Origin: Fimbriimonadia bacterium
GTDB lineage: Bacteria > Armatimonadota > Fimbriimonadia > Fimbriimonadales > JABRVX01
Direction of reading: 5' to 3'
DNA length: 54,437 nucleotides
Assembly (NCBI GenBank): GCA_039961735.1
Contig: JABRVX010000029.1
Span: forward strand, 1-54,437
Of the stretch, positions 37,964-46,497 are shown piece after piece. A program made the position numbers and the translations under genes. Below the pieces are notes generated by a model. The model worked only from the letters and a program-made list of their open reading frames with translations. It ran no database searches and was not told where the DNA came from. How positions within the stretch are numbered: position 1 is the stretch's first letter; the number at the start of each line of letters is the position of its first letter.

Positions 37964-39910
37964 CTAGGCTGGGCCGGGCTCTAAACCGGGACGGCCCTGC
38001 TTGATTCGCACGCTCGCATCCTCGGGCTCCGAATCCTGCTTCGTGACCGGACTTTCGGTACCTGCCAATCGCTCCTCGACGCGAGTGCCCTCGGGCGTAA
38101 CGGCGCCCTTCAAGATTGCTAGGAACTCTTCGCGCCCGATCGTCTCCTTTTCCAGCAGTGCCTTCACCAGTTCATCGAGTTTGTCACGATTCGCGGTCAG
38201 GATCTCCGTGGCCCTGCGGTGACAGCTGTCCACGATCTCGCGCACTTCCTGGTCTATGGCCCGCGCGACGTCCTCGCTGAAGTTGCGATCCTCCATGATG
38301 TCTCGGCCCAGGAATGGGTTGCCGTGTCGGCGTCCGAAGGTGAGCGTGCCGAGTTTCTCGCTCATGCCGTACTCGCACACCATGGCGCGTGCCAACTCCG
38401 TCACTCGCTGCAGGTCTTCTCGCGCCCCGGTCGTGGTCTCGTTGAACACCAGATCTTCGGCGATGCGCCCGCCCAGCAGACCAGTGATCATGTCCAGCAG
38501 CTCGCTGCGCGAGCGATTGTGGCGGTCGCGATCCGGGAGCATCCACGTGGAACCGAGGCTCATGCCCCGTGGCAAGATCGTGATCTTATACACGCGGTCC
38601 CCATGTTCCATCATCTCCCCGACGATGGCGTGGCCCGCCTCGTGGTAGGCGACCACCTCGCGCTCCTTCGGGTCCATCACGCGGCTGGAGCGCTCGGGAC
38701 CGGCGATCACTCGGTCCAGCGCTTCTTCCACGTTTTGCATCCGGATCTCGGTCTGGTCCTTGCGGGCTGCCAGCAGCGCAGCTTCGTTCAGGACGTTCGC
38801 GAGGTCCGCGCCGGTCATGCCGGACGTTCGCTTGGCGAGCACGGACAGGTCCACATCTTCCGCGAGAGGCTTGCCCTTCGCGTGCACTTTCAGGATGGCC
38901 TCGCGCCCGAGTTGGTCCGGCGCGTCCACTACCACCTGGCGGTCGAAGCGTCCGGGACGAAGCAGTGCCGGGTCCAGCACGTCGGGGCGGTTGGTCGCAG
39001 CTAGCAGGATCACTCCGATGTTCGGGTCGAAGCCGTCCATCTCTACCAAGAGCTGGTTCAGGGTCTGCTCTCGCTCGTCGTGTCCACCACCGAGGCCCGC
39101 GCCACGTTGGCGTCCCACGGCATCGATCTCGTCCACGAAGATGAGGCTGGGTCGGTGCGCCTTGGCCGTCTCGAACAGGTCCCGGACTCGCGCGGCGCCG
39201 ACACCCACGAACATCTCGACGAAGTCGGAGCCGGAGATGTGGAAGAACGGGACGCCCGCTTCGCCAGCTACCGCACGTGCGAGGAGAGTCTTTCCGCAAC
39301 CTGGAGGGCCGAGCAGCAGCACGCCCTTAGGGATTTTCGCACCGACGGCTACGTACTTCTTCTGATTGCGCAAGAAATCGACGATCTCGCTGAGTTCCTG
39401 CTTGGCCTCTTCCACGCCCGCAACGTCGGCGAAGGTGGTCTTGGGAACGTTCTCCCCCAATCGCCGCGCTCGACTTCGACCGAACGAAAGGGCCTGGTTC
39501 CCCGACTGCTGAGCCGGTCGGAAGATGAAGAACCAGAAGGCGAGGGCCAAGCCGATCGGCAGCATGAGTGAGGTGAGCAGGGGTAACCACGCTTCGGATA
39601 GCGCCGAACCCACGGCCTTCACCTGGGGCGACTTGTCCAGCGCCGCATTCAGCTCGTCGGAGTAAGGGTACCGCACGCGGGCTCGTATCTTGGTGCCGTC
39701 CTTCAGCGTACCGGTGAAGGTATCGTTCGATATCTCGCCGCTCTTTACGCTCGCGTTGTTGAGATACTCAATGAGGTTGGCCTGAGAGATCTCGGTTACG
39801 TGGTTTCCAAAGGCCCCAATTCCGCCCTTACCGGAAATGAAGACGTAGAAGAGCACGATGCCAACGGCAGCCAATATGAAAAAGGTTCTAGCGCTCCGAC
39901 TCAAAAACAC
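37964..39910 (-). CDS. ftsH: ATP-dependent zinc metalloprotease FtsH
   Basis: Membrane-anchored AAA+ protease for membrane-protein quality control. 648 residues. Two membrane spans (about 10-25 and 108-131) flank a periplasmic domain. Walker A is GPPGCGKT (201-208), where the usual threonine before GKT is cysteine. Second region of homology is [13 protein letters not shown]. The zinc site HEAGH is near residue 422. The start is GTG 39910, but GGAGG touches it; a TTG two codons on (39904) has better spacing. It follows tilS on the same strand with an 87-base gap, the order seen in many bacteria. Confidence 0.97.
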   Translation of the reverse strand: MFLSRSARTFFILAAVGIVLFYVFISGKGGIGAFGNHVTEISQANLIEYLNNASVKSGEISNDTFTGTLKDGTKIRARVRYPYSDELNAALDKSPQVKAVGSALSEAWLPLLTSLMLPIGLALAFWFFIFRPAQQSGNQALSFGRSRARRLGENVPKTTFADVAGVEEAKQELSEIVDFLRNQKKYVAVGAKIPKGVLLLGPPGCGKTLLARAVAGEAGVPFFHISGSDFVEMFVGVGAARVRDLFETAKAHRPSLIFVDEIDAVGRQRGAGLGGGHDEREQTLNQLLVEMDGFDPNIGVILLAATNRPDVLDPALLRPGRFDRQVVVDAPDQLGREAILKVHAKGKPLAEDVDLSVLAKRTSGMTGADLANVLNEAALLAARKDQTEIRMQNVEEALDRVIAGPERSSRVMDPKEREVVAYHEAGHAIVGEMMEHGDRVYKITILPRGMSLGSTWMLPDRDRHNRSRSELLDMITGLLGGRIAEDLVFNETTTGAREDLQRVTELARAMVCEYGMSEKLGTLTFGRRHGNPFLGRDIMEDRNFSEDVARAIDQEVREIVDSCHRRATEILTANRDKLDELVKALLEKETIGREEFLAILKGAVTPEGTRVEERLAGTESPVTKQDSEPEDASVRIKQGRPGLEPGPA

Positions 39911-39997
39911 CTCCGCCAGGCGAGACGTACACCCAGTTTCTCGTACGTACTGCGAGGCACTACGGTTACGCCGACCATCCGCTTGCGTGCGCGGGCA

Positions 39998-41401
39998 TTA
40001 TACCGCCGGGTCCTTCGGTACGCCAGAAACTAGCAGGCTTACCGTCGTTCGCGACGTAGAGACGGCCCGCTCTGCAGCCCTGCAGCCGAAGGCCCACACG
40101 GGTCCCAGCTCATCGTGGACTACCGGGATGTGAGGGCGCATCCGCTCCGGCACACCGGCTTCCCACAGGAGGTCTTTGATGGGCCTCGCGGCCTTTCCGC
40201 CCACGGGGCGGTACTTAGCAGGAGCGTACGGCTCGACGTACAAGTCACCCTTCAAGGATTGTCGGTCGAGACATGCCTGAGACCTGCACGGGCACGGTTT
40301 GGACTCCCCCTCACGCAGCACGAGGTCGAAGTCCAAGACGGGAATTCGTACGGGCCGGTCCGGGATCAGCGTCAGTCGGTAACTGGTTGCTTGCCATTTC
40401 ACCCATGCTCGGAGTGTCTCTGGCGTCGTCGCGATCCCAACGTTGCTGGTGGGTACGTTGAAGCCGGACTCGACCCCACGGGCCAGCGCCTCACGGACCG
40501 CGTCCACAAACTTGAACCCCGCTTCGTGACTGGGCTGCAGATACTCGATGGCATGAAGGATCAAGCGCCTCTGCACCGCGATAGGCTGAGCCTTAATCCC
40601 TTCGGCGTTCAGCGCCACCTCCAACGGTCGAATGCCTAGGCTCTCCACCCACGAAGGCTGAGGGGCCTTCAGCGAGCGGAACACGTCGTCCGTCAGGGTG
40701 GCAAGCAACTCGTCCTCCGCGGCGATGATCTCGGATAGGCGGGCGATTGAGCGGAAGGAGTACTCTTTATAGCTCTCGGTAACCGCCGTGGTCAGACGAT
40801 GCCGCAGCCCGGCTCTTTCTCGACCTAGCTCGAAGTTGGTGCGATCCACGACCGTTCGCAGGCCGTTGCTCTCGCAGTAACGGGCAGTCTGAGCGCGCGT
40901 GACAGCGAGCAGAGGCCGAAGCAGCGTTCCACGGATGGGGGCTATGCCTCGCAGCCCTCGCAGGCCGGCGCCTCGCATCAAGTGCATGATCACGGTCTCT
41001 GCGTGGTCGTCCAGAGTGTGCCCCGTGGTGATGTAGTCGGCCTGGGCCTCTTGCCGTACCGCCTCCAGGAACTCGTAGCGCGCGACGCGCCCTGCTTCCT
41101 CTATGTTCAGCTTTCGCTCTCTGGCAAGCTCGATAACATCTATCCTCCGTACGTGAAACGGCACGCCGAGCCTCCGAGCGACTCCGGCACAGTGCTCTGC
41201 GTCTGCGTCGGCTTCTTCCCCGCGCATCGCGTGGTGAAGGTGCGCGGCAATGAGTCGCACGCCGAGCTCTGCGGACAGGCTAGACAAGACGTGGAGCAGT
41301 GCCGTGGAGTCCGCCCCACCCGAGAACCCCACTACAACGCGACCGGGACCGAGCCCGTGGATGCGCCAGAATGCTTTGACAGCCTCCACTATTTCGGGCA
41401 T
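39998..41401 (-). CDS. tilS: tRNA(Ile)-lysidine synthetase
   Basis: Converts C34 of the CAU-anticodon tRNA-Ile to lysidine so that it reads AUA. 467 residues. The PP-loop VVVGFSGGADSTALLHVL (S27-S32) starts the N-type ATPase domain, followed by HLHHAMRGEEADAD and TTGHTLDDHAETVIMHLMRG. The C-terminal TilS-C domain ends with RPVGGKAARPIKDLL and the conserved VPERMRPHIPVV. It is paired with ftsH downstream. It is divergent from the DUF512 gene: the two starts are 43 bases apart around a symmetric -10. Confidence 0.96.
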   Translation of the reverse strand: MPEIVEAVKAFWRIHGLGPGRVVVGFSGGADSTALLHVLSSLSAELGVRLIAAHLHHAMRGEEADADAEHCAGVARRLGVPFHVRRIDVIELARERKLNIEEAGRVARYEFLEAVRQEAQADYITTGHTLDDHAETVIMHLMRGAGLRGLRGIAPIRGTLLRPLLAVTRAQTARYCESNGLRTVVDRTNFELGRERAGLRHRLTTAVTESYKEYSFRSIARLSEIIAAEDELLATLTDDVFRSLKAPQPSWVESLGIRPLEVALNAEGIKAQPIAVQRRLILHAIEYLQPSHEAGFKFVDAVREALARGVESGFNVPTSNVGIATTPETLRAWVKWQATSYRLTLIPDRPVRIPVLDFDLVLREGESKPCPCRSQACLDRQSLKGDLYVEPYAPAKYRPVGGKAARPIKDLLWEAGVPERMRPHIPVVHDELGPVWAFGCRAAERAVSTSRTTVSLLVSGVPKDPAV

Positions 41402-41427
41402 GGCAATAGAGTACTCCCATATGGCCC

Positions 41428-41435
41428 GGTATACT
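41428..41435. promoter_or_regulatory. Symmetric bidirectional -10 element for tilS and the DUF512 gene
   Basis: The 8 bases GGTATACT read TATACT on the plus strand (41430-41435) and TATACC on the minus strand (41428-41433). The plus start near 41442 would give a leaderless mRNA beginning at GTG 41444. The minus start near 41421 leaves about 20 bases, including GGGAG, before tilS. Confidence 0.55.
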
Positions 41436-41443
41436 CCCGCTTC

Positions 41444-42796
41444 GTGTCAGAACGGGCTGTGGTTCAGGGCGGGGGGCTGGAGATCGCCGAGGTCGCGCGG
41501 GGCAGTGCGGCGGAGCGGGCGGGACTGCGTGCTGGAGACGTGCTAGAGGCGGCTAACGGCACGCCACTGCAGGACGTGATACAGCTCCGATTCGAGACCG
41601 CAGAGCCCGAGTTCGTGCTTCGGGTGCGCCGTGGCGAGACCACGTTCAATGTCACGGTTTGCAGGGAGTTCGGGGAGGACCTGGGGATCGAGTTCCGGTT
41701 CGAGCTGGGCGACAAAATCCACACGTGTAACAACAAGTGCGTCTTCTGCTTCATCCATCAGATGCCTAAGCGGATGCGCCGCTCGCTGTACCTAATGGAC
41801 GACGATTACCGCCTGTCCTTCCTTCACGGCAACTACGTGACGCTCACGAACCTGAAAGAAGACGAGTTCGAGCGTATCTGTCGCGAAGGATTATCTCCGA
41901 TGTACGTCTCGGTGCACGCCACGGACCCTGTCCTGCGAGGAGGCATGCTGGGACGCAAGGAGCCTGCACCGGTGCTCGACCAACTCGCGACTCTTGCCGA
42001 GAACGGGATTGACAGCCACGCGCAAGTGGTGCTGTGCCCGGGTTGGAACGACGGCGCGGCTCTGGACCGAACCGTGCACGAGCTGGCAACACTCCACCCT
42101 CGCGTATCCGGACGTAGCGCCGGCGTGCTGTCGGTAGCTTTGGTGCCGGTCGGGCTCACGAAGCATCGCGAGCGGCTGACAAAGCTGACCCCAGTGGATG
42201 CAGAGTACGCAGCGGAGTTGTTGAAGCAGGCAGAGGGCCTACGCGCCGAGATGCTGTCCCGAATCGGCACGGCTTTCGTGTTCCCTTCCGACGAGTGGTT
42301 CTTCTATGCAGGCAAGCCCTACCCGCCGCGCAAGTGGTACGAGGACTTTCCGCAGTACGAAGACGGCATCGGCACCTGTCGCAAGTTCATAGACGAAGCG
42401 CGGGCGGCGCTGAGACGGGCTCGCCCTCCAGAGAGGCCGATCTCGGCATCCATCCTAACCTCCCCCCTGCCTGCGAGCGTGATTCGAGATTTCGCCGAGG
42501 CTGCGTCGCGGATCGAAGGCATCTCGCTGAACGTGTGCGTGGTGGAGAACCACTTTTTCGGCCCGCTCATCAACGTGGCGGGGCTGATGACGGGAGCAGA
42601 TATGATCGAGCGAATGGCCCAGCCCGACGTGCGGGACACTGTGTTCGTGCCGTCGGTGTGCGTGAACGCGGAAGGCCTGCTCCTCGACGACATCCCGGCT
42701 GCGGAACTTTCGCGTCGCTCGGACAAGCAGGTAACTGTGGTTGAGCCGAGCCCGACTGTGCTGCTCGCCCATATCGGCGCGCTCACGAGGGGCTAG
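41444..42796 (+). CDS. DUF512 radical-SAM-like Fe-S protein with PDZ domain
   Basis: 450 residues. An N-terminal PDZ-like domain (IAEVARGSAAERAGLRAGDV, residues about 12-33) is followed by the Fe-S cysteines C95-x3-C99-x2-C102 in CNNKCVFCF, the radical-SAM spacing. The DUF512 domain follows (YLMDDDYRLSFLHGNYVTLT, then the C-terminal VVENHFFGPLINVAGLMTG). Function of the family is unknown; it is common in anaerobes and cyanobacteria, often beside a GTPase (Der). I place the start at GTG 41444 because of the promoter; GTG 41459 is possible. A longer frame back to 40982 would run antisense through most of tilS and is not used. Its 3' end overlaps cdsA by 4 bases. Confidence 0.9.
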   Translation: MSERAVVQGGGLEIAEVARGSAAERAGLRAGDVLEAANGTPLQDVIQLRFETAEPEFVLRVRRGETTFNVTVCREFGEDLGIEFRFELGDKIHTCNNKCVFCFIHQMPKRMRRSLYLMDDDYRLSFLHGNYVTLTNLKEDEFERICREGLSPMYVSVHATDPVLRGGMLGRKEPAPVLDQLATLAENGIDSHAQVVLCPGWNDGAALDRTVHELATLHPRVSGRSAGVLSVALVPVGLTKHRERLTKLTPVDAEYAAELLKQAEGLRAEMLSRIGTAFVFPSDEWFFYAGKPYPPRKWYEDFPQYEDGIGTCRKFIDEARAALRRARPPERPISASILTSPLPASVIRDFAEAASRIEGISLNVCVVENHFFGPLINVAGLMTGADMIERMAQPDVRDTVFVPSVCVNAEGLLLDDIPAAELSRRSDKQVTVVEPSPTVLLAHIGALTRG

Positions 42797-43503
42797 GTTC
42801 TCAATAGAGGCAAGACCAGTGCGACGAAGGGGGCGGGGAGCAGAAGGCTGTCTATCCGGTCCAGGATGCCGCCGTGACCAGGAAACAGCGTTCCCGAGTC
42901 CTTCACTCTGGCCCGACGCTTGATCGCCGACTCTAACAGGTCGCCCGCCTGCCCCAGCACTCCGACCGCCAGCCCAATGGTGAGGCCGCATGCCACGCCC
43001 AGATGGGCAAGATGGGCGAGGCCGAGCGCGACCGCAACGCTTGCCACCAAGTTGGCGACGGCGCCTTCCCAGGTCTTGCCGGGAGAAACCCGCGGCGCCA
43101 GCTTGTGCTTGCCCAGACTGCGTCCGACGAAGTAGGCCGCCGTGTCTCCGGCCCACGTAGTGATCAGCAGCGTGAGGACCAGGCGGGCACCCGGCTCCAG
43201 GCCCAACGCGGGCGACCAGTCGCCTGGCGGCGCAATCCGCAGGTAGGCGAATGCAGCAAGCGGGACACCGAGGTAAAGGATGGTGAGGGTTGCTCGAGAA
43301 ACTGCGCCGCCCTGCAACAGCCGGAAGGCTTCGAGGAACCCCGATACGAACACGACTGCCAGGAGGATGATGAAGGGAAGCCCGCCGGGAACAGCCACCA
43401 CCAGGATTGCCAGCGGTGCAGCAACGGCCGCGGTCAGTACCCGCGCTCGAAGGGCGCCTGCAGATGGCGTGGAGCGCAGGCTCGGCCGGTCCTCGTCACT
43501 CAT
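42793..43503 (-). CDS. cdsA: Phosphatidate cytidylyltransferase
   Basis: Integral membrane enzyme making CDP-diacylglycerol from phosphatidate and CTP, the branch point to anionic phospholipids. 236 residues with about six membrane spans. Signature at the end: SPGKTWEGAVANL, then GDLLESAIKRRARVKDSG and FPGHGGILDRIDSLL. The ATG at 43503 lies 22 bases after the LuxR-type gene on the same strand and is probably read from that gene's promoter. The usual frr-uppS-dxr neighbours are missing. Confidence 0.95.
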   Translation of the reverse strand: MSDEDRPSLRSTPSAGALRARVLTAAVAAPLAILVVAVPGGLPFIILLAVVFVSGFLEAFRLLQGGAVSRATLTILYLGVPLAAFAYLRIAPPGDWSPALGLEPGARLVLTLLITTWAGDTAAYFVGRSLGKHKLAPRVSPGKTWEGAVANLVASVAVALGLAHLAHLGVACGLTIGLAVGVLGQAGDLLESAIKRRARVKDSGTLFPGHGGILDRIDSLLLPAPFVALVLPLLRT

Positions 43504-43525
43504 CGGCTGGCAGGATACCAGAGCC

Positions 43526-44161
43526 CTAGTTGGGCCAGCACTTCATGGCGATCTGCACGCGGTTGTTCAGGCCCAGCTTCTTCAGAATGCGGCTCACTAG
43601 GTTCTTGACGCTCTGCTCGCTGAGTTCCAGCTTTAAAGCGATCTCGCGGTTGGAGAGCCCTTGCGCAACGAGGGCCGCGATGTCTTTCTCTCGGTGGCTT
43701 AGCCCTGAATTCCCTCGGCGCGACCGCGTCGTTATCGGCTGCGTGCCATCCAACAACCCCCACGTCTTGCCGGAAGCGACAACTCCGAGCGCCTTGAGTA
43801 GATTCTCAGTGCTGTCGGACCGTTGCAAGATTCCTCGCACCCTCGGGGGGATGGTGCTGGGGGTCAGCCGGATCGGATCATCGGCCAGAAGGACGACACT
43901 GCACGTGGGTGCCTGGGATGCGATCGCCTCGAATTGGCCGCGCGTCATCTCGTCGGCTATCGTGGCGCACAGCAGCAGGATGTCGGGTTGTGCGTCTTTG
44001 CACATCTCGACCACGTCGCAGCTCGAACCGGTACTACCCACCACGGTGATATGCGGATACCCAGATAGCAAGCTCACCATGCCGTCTCGGCAGAGGGTCA
44101 GGGAGTCCGCGATTGCGACACGCATTCTCACCGCAGCGGGGCCGTGCACATGGTTCTGCAT
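43526..44161 (-). CDS. LuxR/NarL-type regulator with degenerate receiver domain
   Basis: 211 residues. The N-terminal half has the receiver fold (MRVAIADSLTLCRDGMVSLL, PHITVVGS, QPDILLLCATI). The expected phosphoacceptor aspartate, five residues after D60, is a cysteine (C65), and the N-terminal acidic pair is reduced to AD-S. The C-terminal LuxR helix-turn-helix is intact (LSHREKDIAALVAQGLSNRE, IALKLELSEQSVKNLVSRIL). So DNA binding is expected but ordinary phosphorelay control is not. The ATG at 44161 is chosen for its GGGGGAG site. It is transcribed from a clear promoter at 44283-44312, ahead of cdsA. Target genes are unknown. Confidence 0.88.
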   Translation of the reverse strand: MQNHVHGPAAVRMRVAIADSLTLCRDGMVSLLSGYPHITVVGSTGSSCDVVEMCKDAQPDILLLCATIADEMTRGQFEAIASQAPTCSVVLLADDPIRLTPSTIPPRVRGILQRSDSTENLLKALGVVASGKTWGLLDGTQPITTRSRRGNSGLSHREKDIAALVAQGLSNREIALKLELSEQSVKNLVSRILKKLGLNNRVQIAMKCWPN

Positions 44162-44282
44162 GGTTATCTCCCCCAGGTGGCTCCGCCCCCAGCCCAGACG
44201 CCGTCTTCTTCGGCCGGCGCCTTGTCTCCGCAGCGACGGGCCGCGGGCGCGCACCTGCTGCGTCTTCTACAAGACCGAGAGT

Positions 44283-44312
44283 ATTATAGCGTTATCATTT
44301 CGGCTTCGGCAA
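44283..44312 (-). promoter_or_regulatory. Promoter of the LuxR-type gene
   Basis: On the minus strand, TTGCCG (44307-44312), an 18-base spacer, then TATAAT (44283-44288). The predicted start near 44275 gives a leader of about 113 bases. Confidence 0.65.
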
Positions 44313-44362
44313 CACCGGATGCGTAAGAAAATGGTTTCACTTGGCGCTTCTTCCGTCTAGTT

Positions 44363-44447
44363 CTGTCTGAACAGAGTGCGGGTTGTAGGGTTATTTGCCC
44401 TAGCTAAATATTCACAAGCCCGCATTTTCACGTGCTCTGCAGGACAG
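44363..44447 (+). other. Multi-part dyad with candidate promoter upstream of the ASCH gene
   Basis: Nested pairing: CTGTC/GACAG, CAGAG/CTCTG, TGCGGG/CCCGCA, TTGT/ACAA with one bulged G, and inside it TAGGG-TTATTTG-CCCTA. Within the AT-rich centre, TTGTAG (44383-44388), 16 bases, then TAAATA (44405-44410) could be a promoter. The dyad may therefore be an operator in DNA or a structured RNA. Confidence 0.45.
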
Positions 44448-44507
44448 CGAGGGAGGAGATCGGAGGGGTTGCCGCCGAAGATTAGAGCCGATGGGGGAAA
44501 ACCGGGA

Positions 44508-44550
44508 CTTCCGCCCGCGCGGCCGTAGTCGCGGCCGCTATTCCGGAAGG
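44508..44550 (+). promoter_or_regulatory. Hairpin sequestering the ASCH gene ribosome site
   Basis: Outer stem CTTCCG (44508-44513) pairs with CGGAAG (44544-44549). Inner stem GCGGCCG pairs with CGGCCGC around loop TAGTCG. The outer 3' strand is the ribosome-binding GGAAGG (44545-44550) of the ASCH gene. It could switch translation; no known riboswitch class fits. Confidence 0.5.
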
Positions 44551-44561
44551 TTGGATGTCGG

Positions 44562-44909
44562 ATGTTCGCTTTGAACTTCTACTCGGATATCTATGGAGAT
44601 GTCCTGCGGAATGACCGCAAGACCGCGACCATTCGCCTCGGCGACAAGTCGAAAAAGTACACCGAGGGTCAGCTCGTTTGGGTGACCATCGGTCGGCGAT
44701 TCGGGCGGCGCCAAAAGCTGTACACTGCGATCATAGATCGGGTGGAGGTGAAGCCGCTGGAGGAGCTGTCGCCCAGGGACATCGAGCGCGAGAATCCTGA
44801 GTTCCGAACCCACGACGATGTGATCGGGCTGCTATCGCGCATCTACGACGACGTGATTACACCGCATCACTTGGTGACGGTGGTGCACTTCTCCCGCGTG
44901 CACGAGTAG
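44562..44909 (+). CDS. ASCH-domain protein
   Basis: 115 residues of the ASCH/PUA-like beta-barrel fold. It has the early KTATIRLGDKSKKYTEGQLV stretch (the K-T-x-T-x-R pattern of the family), then VEVKPLEELSPRDIERENPE and the C-terminal HHLVTVVHFSRVH. ASCH domains bind RNA or nucleotides, and some members hydrolyse N4-acylcytidine; no specific activity can be assigned here. The start is ATG 44562, with GGAAGG 11 bases upstream held in a hairpin. Divergent from the LuxR-type gene. Confidence 0.8.
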   Translation: MFALNFYSDIYGDVLRNDRKTATIRLGDKSKKYTEGQLVWVTIGRRFGRRQKLYTAIIDRVEVKPLEELSPRDIERENPEFRTHDDVIGLLSRIYDDVITPHHLVTVVHFSRVHE

Positions 44910-45041
44910 GCTGTCAGAAACTCGGCAACGCACTGTTCAGGACGCTCTGCGGCCGAGTGAACTTGTGGCACCGATTGTCGTCAAAGCGGTATTGGTTAGC
45001 CTCGCTAACTCCTTCCGGCGAGGCTCGCGAGGCAGAAATAG

Positions 45042-46460
45042 ATGGCACTGCAGACGACACGGGATAAGGTCTCCCACTTGTTGCGAAGGGCGAGCTTCGG
45101 CGCAAGCGTGAGCGAGGTCGAGGAACTCGAGAAGCTCGGCGTGGAGGGCGCGGTGGACCGCCTCCTCGACTTCGAGAAGCTGGAAGAAGGGTTCGATCTC
45201 CCAATCGAGCCGCTCGCTAGGGAGGGCAGGCTCGCCCCACCCGTCGTGGCCCTCTGGTGGACCGCTAGAATGCTCCTGACCCGAAGGCCGCTCCAGGAGA
45301 AGATGGTGCTGTTTTGGCACGACCACTTCGCGTGCAGCGGCGAGAAGGTGACGTCGGGCAATATGCTGTATGCTCAGAACCAACTCTTTCGCCGGCTCGC
45401 GCTCTCCGACTTCCGGACGATCCTGACAGAAGTGTCTAAGGACCCGGCCATGATTTTGTACTTAGACACCCAGACCAACGTGCGGGGACGTCCGAACGAG
45501 AACTACGCCCGCGAGATCATGGAGCTATTCACGCTCGGCGAGGGTAACTACACGGAGGCCGACATACAGGAAGCGGCCCGTGCCTTCACCGGATGGAGCA
45601 TCCAACGACCGCAATCAAACGTCGGTGAGGGAGATGCACTTCCGATGGCTACTTTCGTCAAGCGGCCCCGGCTGCACGATGGAGGCACGAAGAAGGTGCT
45701 GGGTCAAGAGGGCGCGTTCGACGGCGAAGATATCTGCCGTATTCTCGTGGAGCATCCCGCCAGCCGCAGGTACATCTGCAAGAAGCTGTGGGAGTTCTTT
45801 GCCTATCCCGACCCAGAGGAATCCGTGATTCGCGTGCTATCCGAGAGGTTTTTTCAGAGCGGATACAGCGTAAAAGCCGCAATCCGTTATATATTGACTA
45901 GTAAGGAGTTCTACTCCGACAAGGCGGAGCGGGCTCTATACAAGTCCCCAGTGGACTTTGTGGTGGGCACCGCACGTGCGCTCGGCATCGGAGAAATGCT
46001 TGCCCGGGCTCTTCGTCAGAACCGGACCGCGGGCCTCCGAGGGCTTGTTGTCGGGAGGAGTCTGGAACAAGCGATGGCGCGAATGGGGCAGCAGCTGCTT
46101 TACCCGCCCAGCGTGGCCGGCTGGGACGGCGGTGCAGCCTGGATCAACTCCGCCACGATGGTGGAGCGGATAAAGCTCGCAGACATGCTGTTCGCACCGT
46201 CAACGGGAACTCGGGTGGGACGTGGGGTCCCAGCCCAAGCGCTGTTCGGCGAAGGGCCGCACGAAAGCGTAGAGCGAGCAGTAGACAAGGCGCTGCAAGT
46301 GCTAGACGCACGGCTGCCCCGCGAGAAGAGACAGATACTGGTAGAAACGGTGAACAAAGCAGGTGGCACGTCCGCACTGAGCGACACGGCGAAGAGCCAA
46401 GGAATCGCGCGCGGCGTGGCACGCCTCGTGTTTGCGAGTCCGGAGTACCAGTTCTGCTAG
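45042..46460 (+). CDS. DUF1800 family protein
   Basis: 472 residues. Family segments: HLLRRASFGASVSEVEEL at the start, EKMVLFWHDHFACSGEKV, ENYAREIMELFTLGEGNYTE, EAARAFTGWSI and the late YPPSVAGWDGGAAWINSAT. No signal peptide is visible. Function is unknown; DUF1800 proteins are usually encoded just before a DUF1501 protein, as here (37 bases apart). The ribosome site is weak (GAGG). Upstream, 44910-45041 holds a GCCTCGC/GCGAGGC hairpin but no evident promoter. Confidence 0.93.
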   Translation: MALQTTRDKVSHLLRRASFGASVSEVEELEKLGVEGAVDRLLDFEKLEEGFDLPIEPLAREGRLAPPVVALWWTARMLLTRRPLQEKMVLFWHDHFACSGEKVTSGNMLYAQNQLFRRLALSDFRTILTEVSKDPAMILYLDTQTNVRGRPNENYAREIMELFTLGEGNYTEADIQEAARAFTGWSIQRPQSNVGEGDALPMATFVKRPRLHDGGTKKVLGQEGAFDGEDICRILVEHPASRRYICKKLWEFFAYPDPEESVIRVLSERFFQSGYSVKAAIRYILTSKEFYSDKAERALYKSPVDFVVGTARALGIGEMLARALRQNRTAGLRGLVVGRSLEQAMARMGQQLLYPPSVAGWDGGAAWINSATMVERIKLADMLFAPSTGTRVGRGVPAQALFGEGPHESVERAVDKALQVLDARLPREKRQILVETVNKAGGTSALSDTAKSQGIARGVARLVFASPEYQFC

Positions 46461-46497
46461 GTTGGTTTGTCCGACGAAAGGCTGGAGGCAGATAGGA

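Noticed and set aside
40982-41443. Extension of the DUF512 gene back across tilS
   Set aside because: It is antisense to most of tilS; the family starts at the PDZ domain near 41444.
44461-44561. A known riboswitch class (c-di-AMP, c-di-GMP, TPP or guanidine) before the ASCH gene
   Set aside because: The conserved cores of these classes are not present; only the GGGGGAAAACC fragment is vaguely similar.
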